Assembly (NCBI GenBank): GCA_002373855.1
Contig: DFKO01000066.1
Location: 1-18,799 of the forward strand
DNA from: Lachnospiraceae bacterium UBA3643
GTDB lineage: Bacteria > Bacillota > Clostridia > Lachnospirales > Lachnospiraceae
Direction of reading: 5' to 3'
DNA length: 18,799 nucleotides
In this document: one piece after another, positions 7,143 to 14,805 of the stretch
Layout of the letters: every line of letters begins with the position of its first letter
Numbering within the stretch: the first letter of the stretch is position 1
Made by a program: the position numbers and the translations under genes
The notes under the pieces: model-generated
The model's database searches: none
What the model was told of the DNA's origin: nothing
The model's input: the letters and a program-made list of their open reading frames with translations, nothing else

Positions 7143-7757
7143 ATGCCTGATATTGAATTAAATGAAATGGAAATATCGGCTATAGGAGAGGTGGCCAATA
7201 TCAGTCTCGGTAACGCGGCAACAGCCATGGGTATACTGATGCACAATGATATTGACATATCTGTTCCTTATGTAGCTGTAAAAAACAAAGGCGATATAGT
7301 CAGAGACCAGGAAGACCAGTCTATAATCACGCGAGTAGATTACATAAAGGGTATTCAGGGATACAGTATCCTGTTTCTTAAGGGAGAGGATGCAAAGATC
7401 ATAACTGACCTGATGATGGGATCTGACGGCTATGGTATGTGCTACCAGATGGAACTAGGAGAACTCCACATGTCAGCTGTATCCGAGTGTATGAATCAGA
7501 TGATGGGTTCTGCAGCGACAGCCATGGGCAGCATGCTCGAACGACTCGTAGACATCTCGACTCCAAATACCAAGATGATGAATCCCGGAGAATATCTTAA
7601 GTATGAATTTCCGGAGCATGATAAATTTGTGGAGATCACTTTTGATGTAAAGATCGGAGAAATCATAGTGACCCAGATAGTCCAGATTTATCCGTATATT
7701 TTAGCCAAGGCAATAGCAGACCTGTTCCTGATCAAAAAGGAGCAGGGGGAAGTATAA
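7143..7757 (+). CDS. CheC-family protein with two phosphatase active sites
   Basis: A 204-residue protein, close to CheC length (about 209). CheC, CheX and FliY dephosphorylate CheY-P through the motif [D/S]-x3-E-x2-N-x22-P. Both copies are present and exact: S12, E16, N19, P42 and S111, E115, N118, P141. The pseudo-duplicated helices SLGNAATAM (21-29) and MGSAATAMG (121-129) fit the family. There is no C-terminal SpoA/FliN domain, so it is not a full FliY. No CheY, CheD, CheA or flagellar gene is in the window, so its partner is unknown. GAGAGGGA precedes the ATG. The partner may be CheY elsewhere in the genome or another phosphorylated receiver domain. Confidence 0.85.
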   Translation: MPDIELNEMEISAIGEVANISLGNAATAMGILMHNDIDISVPYVAVKNKGDIVRDQEDQSIITRVDYIKGIQGYSILFLKGEDAKIITDLMMGSDGYGMCYQMELGELHMSAVSECMNQMMGSAATAMGSMLERLVDISTPNTKMMNPGEYLKYEFPEHDKFVEITFDVKIGEIIVTQIVQIYPYILAKAIADLFLIKKEQGEV

Positions 7758-7784
7758 ATAAAAACAATTCGGAGGAAATTAAAA

Positions 7785-8189
7785 ATGAGTAATGTAGTAG
7801 TTAGTATCAGACCTTGTGATGTAAAGAGCGTATCATACAAGAACGAGTTCAGGGCTAAACCCGGTGAAAAGATTAATATTCAGGTTAAAACAAATGTTGC
7901 AGTAAAGCTCGCTCCCGAGCATCCTCAGAATGCAGCTGTGCTTGTGCGCTTTGAAGCTGCAGATCAGGCTACAGGCATCGAGCTCATCATTGAGACAATC
8001 ACAGCACTTACATCAAACACATTTGTTGATGATTTTGAAGGCCTCATCAAAGATGAGTACTTAAATACCATCGTTCTTGCGGCTAATGAAAAGATAAGAA
8101 CAGTTGCCACAAATGTGGGACTCAATGTCACAACTCCCGCAATGAACTTTGGAAACAAAGATAATGTAGTGGAGTTTAAGCAGAATTAA
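7785..8189 (+). CDS. SecB-like chaperone-fold protein
   Basis: A 134-residue soluble protein without membrane segments. The C-terminal part resembles SecB. An EYLNTIVLAANEKIRTVA helix (91-108), then VGLNVTTPAMNFGN (111-124), parallels the SecB stretch around YARECISSMV and LNLAPVNF. The N-terminal half alternates beta-strand-like segments, including INIQVKTNVAVKL and AAVLVRFEAA, consistent with the SecB sheet. SecB holds secretory or toxin proteins unfolded; most Firmicutes lack classical SecB but many carry distant homologs of unknown client. GGAGG (7771-7775) gives a nine-base spacing to the ATG. It sits 27 bases after the CheC-like gene and 24 before the ABC-F gene. The assignment is by motif resemblance only. 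Confidence 0.5.
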   Translation: MSNVVVSIRPCDVKSVSYKNEFRAKPGEKINIQVKTNVAVKLAPEHPQNAAVLVRFEAADQATGIELIIETITALTSNTFVDDFEGLIKDEYLNTIVLAANEKIRTVATNVGLNVTTPAMNFGNKDNVVEFKQN

Positions 8190-8213
8190 TATCTCTGTTT
8201 ATTTAAAATCAAT

Positions 8214-10154
8214 ATGTTATTTCAGATCACAGACGGCGCTGTTTCCTTTGGAGACAACGCCGTATTAAAAAATATAAACTTTGAGATCCGCAATACCGAG
8301 AAGATAGCCATTGTAGGCAGAAACGGATGCGGCAAGACAACTCTTCTGAAATTTATAATGGGAGAGTATGACAAAGAGGATAATGGCACAGTATATACAT
8401 CAGGCAATGTGGCAGGCAGAGGACAGGTTAAGGTCGGCTGGCTGAAGCAGATGACCTTTGATGATGAGTCGGTCACCCTTGAGGAGGAGATCAGAAAAGT
8501 ATTTGAACCTGTCATAGAGACAAAGAGGCAGATGGATGAGCTCCTTAAACAAGTAGATGAAACAGGAGACGAAGCATCCGCCCATGAGTATTCAAAACTC
8601 GAGCAGCAGTTTTCCTATATGGGAGGCTACAGCTATGAGAGAGACTTTGAGATGATTGTTGACCGCTTTGGATTTACGGCGGAGGACAGGGCAAAAAAAC
8701 TCACGGAGTTTTCCGGAGGCCAGAGAACAAAAATTGCTTTTGTAAAGCTGCTTCTCTCAAGACCTGACATACTGCTCCTTGATGAGCCGACAAACCACCT
8801 TGATATATCCACGATAGGATGGCTCGAGCGATACTTAAAAGATTATCCGAGGGCAGTTGTCATCGTATCCCATGATCGTATGTTTTTAGACCGTATTGCG
8901 GATGTGGTATACGAGATAGAATATGGCAGGGTAAAAAGGTACCCCGGAAACTATACGGACTACGCAAACCGAAAGAAAGCGGATTTTGAAAAGCAAAAGA
9001 AAGAATATGAAGCTCAGCAGAAAGAGATAGAGCGTCTTGAAAATATAGTCGAGCGATTTAAAAACAAGCCGACAAAAGTGGCGATGACCAGATCAAAACT
9101 AAAGGCCATCGAGCACATGGATAAGATTGAAAAACCGGAAAATGCCGACACGAGAGCATTTACAACGACTCTCCAGATATCAAAGGAGAGCGGTAATGAT
9201 GTACTCGATGTAGATAATCTGGCGATAGGATATGATGATATCATCTGCAGAGTTTCCCTGTCCCTGAAAAAAGGTCAGAGAGTAGGCATCATCGGCGGAA
9301 ACGGACTTGGTAAGTCCACTTTTTTAAAGACAATAGTCGAAAAAATCCCGCGCAAGGCAGGAAAGTATAAATACGGATATAACGTGGAGATAGGATACTT
9401 CGATCAGCAGATGGCCGCAGTGACCGGTGACAAAAAGGTTATTGACGATTTCTGGGATGAGTATCCGACTCTTACAGAGACAGAGGTCAGAAATATTCTG
9501 GGAGGATTCCTTTTCAGAGGCGATGATGTATTTAAGGCCATCGATATGCTCTCGGGAGGAGAAAAGGTCAGGCTGGCATTGGCCAAACTGTTTAGAAAAA
9601 AGCCCAATCTCCTCATACTCGATGAGCCGACAAACCATATGGACATAGTCGGCAAGGAAGCTCTCGAGGACATGTTAAAAGACTATGAGGGTACACTGCT
9701 CTTTGTATCCCATGACAGATATTTTATAAAAAATATTGCCACATCTCTCCTGATATTTGAGGAGGGCAAGTCATGGTATTTCCCTTTTGGATATGAGGCT
9801 TATGAGGAAAAATACGGCAGGGAGATAAATGTGTCCCAGGGAGACGATGCACTCAGACTCTCAAAAGATACATCCGTAAAAACTGAGAAAAAGAGTGATA
9901 AGGAAAAGAACTATTCAAACCTTGGAAAGGAACTCTCAAAAGCAAAGCGCAGAGTTTCAAGACTTGAGGAGCTTATAGCCGCCAATGAGGAACTGGTATC
10001 AAGGCAAAAGGAATTACTTGCTGATCCAAAGATTTCATCGGATTATATGAAACTGTCGGAGATACAGGAGAGTATCACCGGGGCGGAAGAAGAAAACGAG
10101 CAGTACATGGATGAGTGGAGTGAGCTGTCTGAATTTATCGAGGAGAATGAATGA
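8214..10154 (+). CDS. ABC-F family ATPase
   Basis: A 646-residue soluble twin-ATPase without membrane domains, of the ABC-F group that binds the ribosome E site and affects translation or antibiotic protection. Domain 1: Walker A GRNGCGKT (35-42), signature SGGQ (167-170), Walker B/catalytic E191 in LLLDEPTNHLD, switch H220. The linker (about 240-320) is charged and helical, as in the P-site tRNA-interacting motif. Domain 2: GGNGLGKS (361-368), SGGE (447-450), E471, H500. A charged C-terminal coiled coil spans about 560-646. The N-terminus starts as usual for clostridial relatives, yet no Shine-Dalgarno sequence is visible before the ATG. It overlaps the moxR-like gene by ATGA. I cannot tell a housekeeping role from a resistance role. 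Confidence 0.93.
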   Translation: MLFQITDGAVSFGDNAVLKNINFEIRNTEKIAIVGRNGCGKTTLLKFIMGEYDKEDNGTVYTSGNVAGRGQVKVGWLKQMTFDDESVTLEEEIRKVFEPVIETKRQMDELLKQVDETGDEASAHEYSKLEQQFSYMGGYSYERDFEMIVDRFGFTAEDRAKKLTEFSGGQRTKIAFVKLLLSRPDILLLDEPTNHLDISTIGWLERYLKDYPRAVVIVSHDRMFLDRIADVVYEIEYGRVKRYPGNYTDYANRKKADFEKQKKEYEAQQKEIERLENIVERFKNKPTKVAMTRSKLKAIEHMDKIEKPENADTRAFTTTLQISKESGNDVLDVDNLAIGYDDIICRVSLSLKKGQRVGIIGGNGLGKSTFLKTIVEKIPRKAGKYKYGYNVEIGYFDQQMAAVTGDKKVIDDFWDEYPTLTETEVRNILGGFLFRGDDVFKAIDMLSGGEKVRLALAKLFRKKPNLLILDEPTNHMDIVGKEALEDMLKDYEGTLLFVSHDRYFIKNIATSLLIFEEGKSWYFPFGYEAYEEKYGREINVSQGDDALRLSKDTSVKTEKKSDKEKNYSNLGKELSKAKRRVSRLEELIAANEELVSRQKELLADPKISSDYMKLSEIQESITGAEEENEQYMDEWSELSEFIEENE

Positions 10155-11101
10155 ACGCAGAGTATGTGAGTGAGAATGCAAAAAAGATATCGGATAACAT
10201 TAAGAAGGTGATTGTCGGAAGAGACAGTCAGATAGAAAAAATCCTCGCAGCCTTACTTGCCGGCGGAAGTGTGCTGATAGAGGATGTACCGGGTACAGGT
10301 AAGACAAAACTGGCAAAAGCACTGGCCTACAGTATTGACGGTACATTCAAGAGGATTCAGTTTACTCCGGATCTTCTTCCGGCTGATGTGACGGGACTCT
10401 CTGTTTACAATCAAAAAACAGGCGAGTTTTCTTTTAATAAGGGTCCTGTTTTTACAAACATACTCCTGGCTGATGAGATCAACAGAGCAACGCCGAGAAC
10501 CCAGTCGGGACTCCTTGAATCCATGGAGGAAAAGCAGGTGACGGCAGACGGTGAGACATATGAGCTCCCAAAACTTTTTTTCACAGTTGCCACGGAAAAT
10601 CCTGTTGAGACGGCAGGTACTTACCCTCTGCCGGAGGCTCTCCTTGACAGATTTTCATTAAAGATTTCCATGGGTAAAATGACTGCCGATGAAGGCCTTG
10701 AGATGATCGACAGATTTATAGAGGAGGACCCTATAGACAGTCTGACACCTGTATGCGATACAGAGACTGTAATCAGTATGCAGTCCGAAATCCGTAAAGT
10801 ATTTGTCCATAAATGTGTGAGAGGATACATTTCCGAAATCACAGAAAACATATCATCTTCAAGGGAACTGTCAAGTGGCATCAGCCCGAGAGCAATGCTG
10901 ACTCTCGTAAGGGTATGTCAGGCCGTTGCGGCCATAAACGGAAGGGATTTTGTAACCCCCGATGATGTGAAGGCAGTGTGCAGGGAAGTATATGCCCACA
11001 GACTTGAGCCTTTTGCAAACAGCAGAAATGTTTCTGTTTATGACATTATAGATAATGCACTTAATGCTGTAGCTGTTCCCACAGAGGATTTTGTTAGATA
11101 A
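10151..11101 (+). CDS. MoxR-family AAA+ ATPase
   Basis: A 316-residue AAA+ chaperone-like ATPase. Walker A is VPGTGKT (46-52), Walker B is LLADEINRA (105-113) with D108 and E109, sensor 1 is ATEN (147-150), the arginine finger region is LDRFSL (165-170), and a sensor-2-like SPRA lies in the lid. MoxR proteins help assemble or activate partner proteins, usually with DUF58 and vWA proteins encoded next to them. That is the case here. The start ATG overlaps the ABC-F stop as ATGA, with GAGGAG (10140-10145) five bases upstream, indicating translational coupling. Confidence 0.93.
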   Translation: MNAEYVSENAKKISDNIKKVIVGRDSQIEKILAALLAGGSVLIEDVPGTGKTKLAKALAYSIDGTFKRIQFTPDLLPADVTGLSVYNQKTGEFSFNKGPVFTNILLADEINRATPRTQSGLLESMEEKQVTADGETYELPKLFFTVATENPVETAGTYPLPEALLDRFSLKISMGKMTADEGLEMIDRFIEEDPIDSLTPVCDTETVISMQSEIRKVFVHKCVRGYISEITENISSSRELSSGISPRAMLTLVRVCQAVAAINGRDFVTPDDVKAVCREVYAHRLEPFANSRNVSVYDIIDNALNAVAVPTEDFVR

Positions 11102-11107
11102 TGATAC

Positions 11108-11122
11108 AAGGAGGCCTGCTTG
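11108..11122 (+). promoter_or_regulatory. Strong ribosome binding site with a TTG start
   Basis: A full AAGGAGG (11108-11114) lies five bases before TTG (11120-11122). This frame gives an N-terminal hydrophobic segment expected for DUF58 proteins. The ATG at 11101 is in another frame and does not open the long reading frame. Confidence 0.8.
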
Positions 11123-12241
11123 GCTTTACTTCTGACTTTTGTTTTTGCATATATTCTGCTGGTAATGGAAAAATACCTGTACAAAAAGAACTGGCATGAC
11201 AGACTGGACGTCTCCATGTCTTTTGATGTACAGGGGATACCGTGTGGCGGTACATGCCATCTTGAGGAGGTCATCAAAAATGAAAAAAAGATGCCCATCC
11301 CTTTTCTTGATATTAAATTTTCTGTAGATTCATCCCTTGTTTTTGAAAATGAGATAAATGCGTCGGTTACAGACCGTTATTACAGACGGGATGTTTTTTC
11401 AATTTCGGGTTACCGCAAGATAGTGCGCAGATTAAAACTGAAAGGCGCTAAGAGAGGCTTTTACTCCCTCGATAAAGTAGATGTCCTAAGCTACGACTAT
11501 CTCTACAGTGAGAAGGAACTTGCAGTATTTAACAGCGATGCATCCATTATAGTCTATCCGGAGCGTATCGATGTGAGACGACTCTCCATGGTGTATCAGG
11601 ATCTGGCAGGGGAGACCGGCAGAAAAAAGAGCATGGAAGACCCGTTTGCATTCAGAGGTATGAGAGACTATGTGCATGGAGATCCGGTAAAACATATTAA
11701 TCAAAAGGCAACGGCGAGAAACGGCAGACCCATAGTAAACCTGTTTGAGATGAAGAGTACCCAGAAGTTTATGATAGTATGCGACCTGCATTCACAGATG
11801 AACAGGGACAGCGAAGAACTCCTCGAAAAGGTGATCTCCGTGTCGGTATCGCTGGCGGAGGAACTGATATTAAACGGTATGGAAGTCGGATTTGTCTCAA
11901 ACGGTGAGAATAATCTTGGTGAAAAGATTTTCATACCTTTCGGTACGGGTAATAAGATTGTCGGAGATATAGATAAAAATACTGCACTTATAGATTTAAC
12001 GGGGAGAGTGGCAGAGCTTAATGATATGGAGGATATATATGATGATAAATCAGGTGATGTGATCTATCTCATAATATCTTCCGGCAGGGCAGGTTTTCTG
12101 TCTGATTATGTCAGGGAAAAGCGTGAAAACGGAGTATTGGCAAGTGCTGTACTCGTGCACAGAACCAAAGATATAAAGGACCTCTTTATGGGAAAGGGTA
12201 CCGGTTCATATACAGGCGTATATCCTTTTGAGGCAGACTGA
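11120..12241 (+). CDS. DUF58 protein, MoxR partner
   Basis: A 373-residue protein with one short N-terminal hydrophobic segment (2-16) and a large soluble part. The DUF58 signature spans about 178-203: FRGMRDYVHGDP, followed by KHINQKATARNGRP. Most family members have Trp where Q195 stands (…I-x-W-K-A-x-A-R…), so this copy deviates at a usually conserved site. A vWA-like region follows (KFMIVCDLHS, 216-225). DUF58 proteins are the usual partners of MoxR ATPases, but their reaction is unknown. The start is a TTG with a strong ribosome binding site. The stop overlaps the next ATG by one base (TGATG), so coupling with the next gene is likely. Confidence 0.87.
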   Translation: MALLLTFVFAYILLVMEKYLYKKNWHDRLDVSMSFDVQGIPCGGTCHLEEVIKNEKKMPIPFLDIKFSVDSSLVFENEINASVTDRYYRRDVFSISGYRKIVRRLKLKGAKRGFYSLDKVDVLSYDYLYSEKELAVFNSDASIIVYPERIDVRRLSMVYQDLAGETGRKKSMEDPFAFRGMRDYVHGDPVKHINQKATARNGRPIVNLFEMKSTQKFMIVCDLHSQMNRDSEELLEKVISVSVSLAEELILNGMEVGFVSNGENNLGEKIFIPFGTGNKIVGDIDKNTALIDLTGRVAELNDMEDIYDDKSGDVIYLIISSGRAGFLSDYVREKRENGVLASAVLVHRTKDIKDLFMGKGTGSYTGVYPFEAD

Positions 12242-13569
12242 TGGCAAATGAAAATGAGATTAAAAAAGATTATACGGGGATGTACCGGACGGGTATAGAA
12301 GTCATGAGGTCATTTACAGATCTGGCTGCGTGGCTCAGTGTCATCTTTTTGGCCGAGGGGTATGTTTACGGCCTTGATTTTAAAAAGATGATGGTGTCGG
12401 TATTTATTTTTGGAACCGTGTTTTTCCTGCTTTTTGCTGCGAGGACCAATATGGTAAATATGCCGGCACTTGCTGTATCTCACGGACTGGCACTTGCAGG
12501 GATCATATTTATCGCGGTTTTGTATGACAGATTCTTAAGGCTGTTTATGTATATCAGTCCTGTCATGCATTTTTTTATATTCATAATGATTGTTGCTTCC
12601 ATGGCCGCATCCATAGAATTATGGCGCAGGGGATTTAAGGCTAAAGAATATGACAGCAGACTGTATCTTCTGGTACTGCCCGGGATACTGTACACATACG
12701 GAGCTTATATTTCAAGAAAGGATATATGCCTTTGCGGTATCATATTTGCATGTATCATTTTTCTTGCTCATTTGTGGTCTAAATACTTTGCAGGTGCAGG
12801 CAATGTCATCGGCAATACAAAAGAGCTTAAGAATGTACCGAAAGATGCCATACATTTAAAGGGACGAAGAGGGATGACTGCCATTACGGCCGGTTTTTTG
12901 ATCATGATCTTTCCGGCTGTACTCGTTGATTTTGATTATCTGGTTGTAATCATAGGTAAATATATATTAAAGGGAATTGCCTGGGCGCTTTATGGGATGA
13001 TATGGCTCTTTGACAAGCTCGCAGTATTTCTGTCAAGATTTGGTATCGATACAAGGAGATATGTATCAGCTCTTGAGCGGATCGAGATGAGACTTAAAAA
13101 CGGCGGGAGTTTTATGAATCTCATAATGCAGATATTTGGCGTGATATGTATTTACTTTGTCCTCCGGGGGCTTTTAAGGGAAGTGACGAGATATTTCAGA
13201 AAAAGTGTTGATGAGGTGAGCGTTGACGGTGGGAGAAGATCAGTGGTTTATCAGGATGATCTCATCATAGACCTTGAATCACCAAAAGAAGATAATATGT
13301 CAGACGGCCGCACCCATGCGGGCAGGATCAGGGCTATGTTTAAAAAGACCGTTCGCTTTGGGTTTGGCAGAAGGGGAGTACCGGGAGAAAAGACGGGCCG
13401 TGAACTTGCTCATATGATTACAACAGATGATAAATCTGCATCTGATATGGCGGACATATATGACAGAGCCAGATACGGAGACGGGGAGATGACCGGCAAA
13501 GATGAGGCCGGTATGGCCGGAGCAGTTCGAAAAACGAGGAACCACAGAAAATTGCCTAATCTTGACTGA
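12241..13569 (+). CDS. TgpA-like membrane protein lacking a transglutaminase core
   Basis: A 442-residue polytopic membrane protein. Hydrophobic segments lie near 26-41, 50-66, 75-96, 101-125, 140-157, 160-178, 211-230, 233-256 and 290-309. A soluble C-terminus follows (about 315-442). Near the end, TGRELAHM (385-392), then ADIYDRARYGDGEMTGKDEA (404-423), resembles the DUF4129-type tail found after the transglutaminase domain in TgpA proteins. The third gene of MoxR-DUF58 cassettes often encodes TgpA (membrane part, transglutaminase, DUF4129). Here the soluble Cys-His-Asp core is absent and the hydrophobic part leads almost directly to the tail. The TgpA link is an inference from context and the ARYG motif. 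The -35 of the next promoter lies in the last codons. Confidence 0.6.
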   Translation: MANENEIKKDYTGMYRTGIEVMRSFTDLAAWLSVIFLAEGYVYGLDFKKMMVSVFIFGTVFFLLFAARTNMVNMPALAVSHGLALAGIIFIAVLYDRFLRLFMYISPVMHFFIFIMIVASMAASIELWRRGFKAKEYDSRLYLLVLPGILYTYGAYISRKDICLCGIIFACIIFLAHLWSKYFAGAGNVIGNTKELKNVPKDAIHLKGRRGMTAITAGFLIMIFPAVLVDFDYLVVIIGKYILKGIAWALYGMIWLFDKLAVFLSRFGIDTRRYVSALERIEMRLKNGGSFMNLIMQIFGVICIYFVLRGLLREVTRYFRKSVDEVSVDGGRRSVVYQDDLIIDLESPKEDNMSDGRTHAGRIRAMFKKTVRFGFGRRGVPGEKTGRELAHMITTDDKSASDMADIYDRARYGDGEMTGKDEAGMAGAVRKTRNHRKLPNLD

Positions 13570-13590
13570 AAAGAGCACGGGATATATAAT
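13562..13590 (+). promoter_or_regulatory. Near-consensus sigma-A promoter for yicC-remA-gmk-rpoZ
   Basis: TTGACT (13562-13567) and TATAAT (13585-13590) are separated by 17 bases, 11 of 12 matches to the sigma-A consensus. The -35 overlaps the last codons and stop of the upstream membrane-protein gene. The start site would be near 13597, leaving a leader of about 50 bases before yicC. This starts a separate housekeeping transcript. Confidence 0.88.
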
Positions 13591-13648
13591 TTAATGGATT
13601 TTGTATTTTTGTTTCAGTAAGGGTTTATGTGGAGGTTACAGAGCAAAA

Positions 13649-14527
13649 ATGGTTAAAAGTATGACCGGTTTCGGTCGTTGCGAAACAGAAGAAAACAACA
13701 AGCATATTACAGTTGAGGTTAAGGCCGTAAATCACAGATATCTTGATCTTAATATCAAGTGTCCCAAGAAGTTTTACGGATTTGAAGCCCGGATCAGAAA
13801 TATATTTAAAGAATATGCGGAGCGTGGCAAGGTTGATATATTTATATCCTACGAAGATCTCTCCGAGGAGAATGTATCAATTAGGTATAATAAGGAAGTT
13901 GCAGCCACATATCTTAAATATTTAAGAGAGATGAAAGATGATTTCGGTCTCGATGATGATATCAGAGTCAGCACATTGTCCAGATATCCTGAGGTTTTTG
14001 TAATGGGCGAGCAGGAAGAGGACGAAGAGGAAATCTGGGTATATCTTGAGAAAACATTAAGAGGAGCTTTTGCCAACTTTGTATCCGCAAGGGAGAGTGA
14101 GGGCGCAAATCTCAAGAAAGATCTCCTTGGCAAGCTTGACACTGTTGAGAATATTGCAATGTTTATAGAGGAGAAATCTCCTCTTATCATCAGCCAGTAC
14201 AGAGAAAAGATAAATGCAAGAGTTAAAGAGATACTCGGAGAAGTCAAGGTAGACGAGAGCAGACTCCTGACAGAAGTAACTATTTTTGCAGATAAGATAT
14301 GCGTGGACGAGGAAGTGGTCAGACTAAAGAGTCACGTCAAGGCCATGAAGGAAGCAATGAATGCTCCGGAAAGCGTCGGCAGAAAACTGGATTTCCTGGC
14401 ACAGGAGATGAACAGGGAATCAAACACTATCCTTTCAAAAACTACTGATATGGAGATATCCGATAAGGGTATCACCTTAAAGACAGAGATTGAAAAGATA
14501 AGAGAGCAGATACAGAACATCGAATGA
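13649..14527 (+). CDS. yicC: YicC family endoribonuclease
   Basis: A 292-residue protein. The frame is open from 13601, but YicC proteins begin with M-(I/V)-KSMTGFGR, so the start is ATG 13649 (MVKSMTGFGR). GGAGG (13631-13635) is 13 bases upstream, rather far; a GAG (13641-13643) is closer. The N-terminal YicC-like domain includes VEVKAVNHRYLDLN, and the C-terminal DUF1732 domain includes GRKLDFLAQEMNRE, both highly typical. YicC proteins are linked to RNA cleavage and small-RNA turnover. The stop overlaps remA by ATGA. It is first in the yicC-remA-gmk-rpoZ operon. Confidence 0.95.
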   Translation: MVKSMTGFGRCETEENNKHITVEVKAVNHRYLDLNIKCPKKFYGFEARIRNIFKEYAERGKVDIFISYEDLSEENVSIRYNKEVAATYLKYLREMKDDFGLDDDIRVSTLSRYPEVFVMGEQEEDEEEIWVYLEKTLRGAFANFVSARESEGANLKKDLLGKLDTVENIAMFIEEKSPLIISQYREKINARVKEILGEVKVDESRLLTEVTIFADKICVDEEVVRLKSHVKAMKEAMNAPESVGRKLDFLAQEMNRESNTILSKTTDMEISDKGITLKTEIEKIREQIQNIE

Positions 14528-14805
14528 ATTCATTTATACATATCGGATACGGCAATGTGGTCAACAGTGACAAAGTGGTTGCTATTGTTTCACCGGATGC
14601 CGCACCCATTAAGAGAATGATACAAAATGCCAGAGATAACGGTCTGGCGATAGATGCGACACAGGGCAGGCGGACCAAATCGGTCATAGTCCTTGAATCG
14701 GGCCAGATAGTTTTGTCGGCACTCATTTGCGAGACGATAGTCAAGAGACTCGGCCCCGGCGTCGAGAATCGTTTTGATATGGAAGGTGATGAAGATGAAC
14801 CGTAG
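14524..14805 (+). CDS. remA: RemA / DUF370 extracellular matrix regulator
   Basis: A 93-residue protein with the family's features: GYGNVVNSDKVVAIVSP (9-25), then IDATQGRRTKSVIVLESG (43-60). Bacillus RemA is a DNA-binding regulator that forms rings and activates matrix and osmoprotection genes. The copy here is full length, with an acidic C-terminal tail (MEGDEDEP). The start overlaps the yicC stop (ATGA), and the 3' end overlaps gmk by 11 bases. This order is conserved in Firmicutes. Which genes it controls in this organism cannot be seen. Confidence 0.94.
   Translation: MNSFIHIGYGNVVNSDKVVAIVSPDAAPIKRMIQNARDNGLAIDATQGRRTKSVIVLESGQIVLSALICETIVKRLGPGVENRFDMEGDEDEP
14781..14797 (+). promoter_or_regulatory. 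Ribosome binding site that decides the gmk start
   Basis: GGAAGG (14781-14786) lies eight bases before ATG 14795, but only two before the in-frame ATG 14789. The upstream in-frame TTG 14774 has no suitable site. I therefore place the gmk start at 14795. Confidence 0.6.

Noticed and set aside
8781..9637. An identical 17-base repeat (8781-8797 and 9621-9637)
   Set aside because: It encodes the DEPTNH Walker B region in both ABC domains of the same protein, so it is domain duplication rather than a mobile repeat.
13601..13648. Upstream extension of yicC by 16 residues
   Set aside because: Family proteins start at M-(I/V)-KSMTGFGR, and the extension would begin within a few bases of the predicted transcript start.
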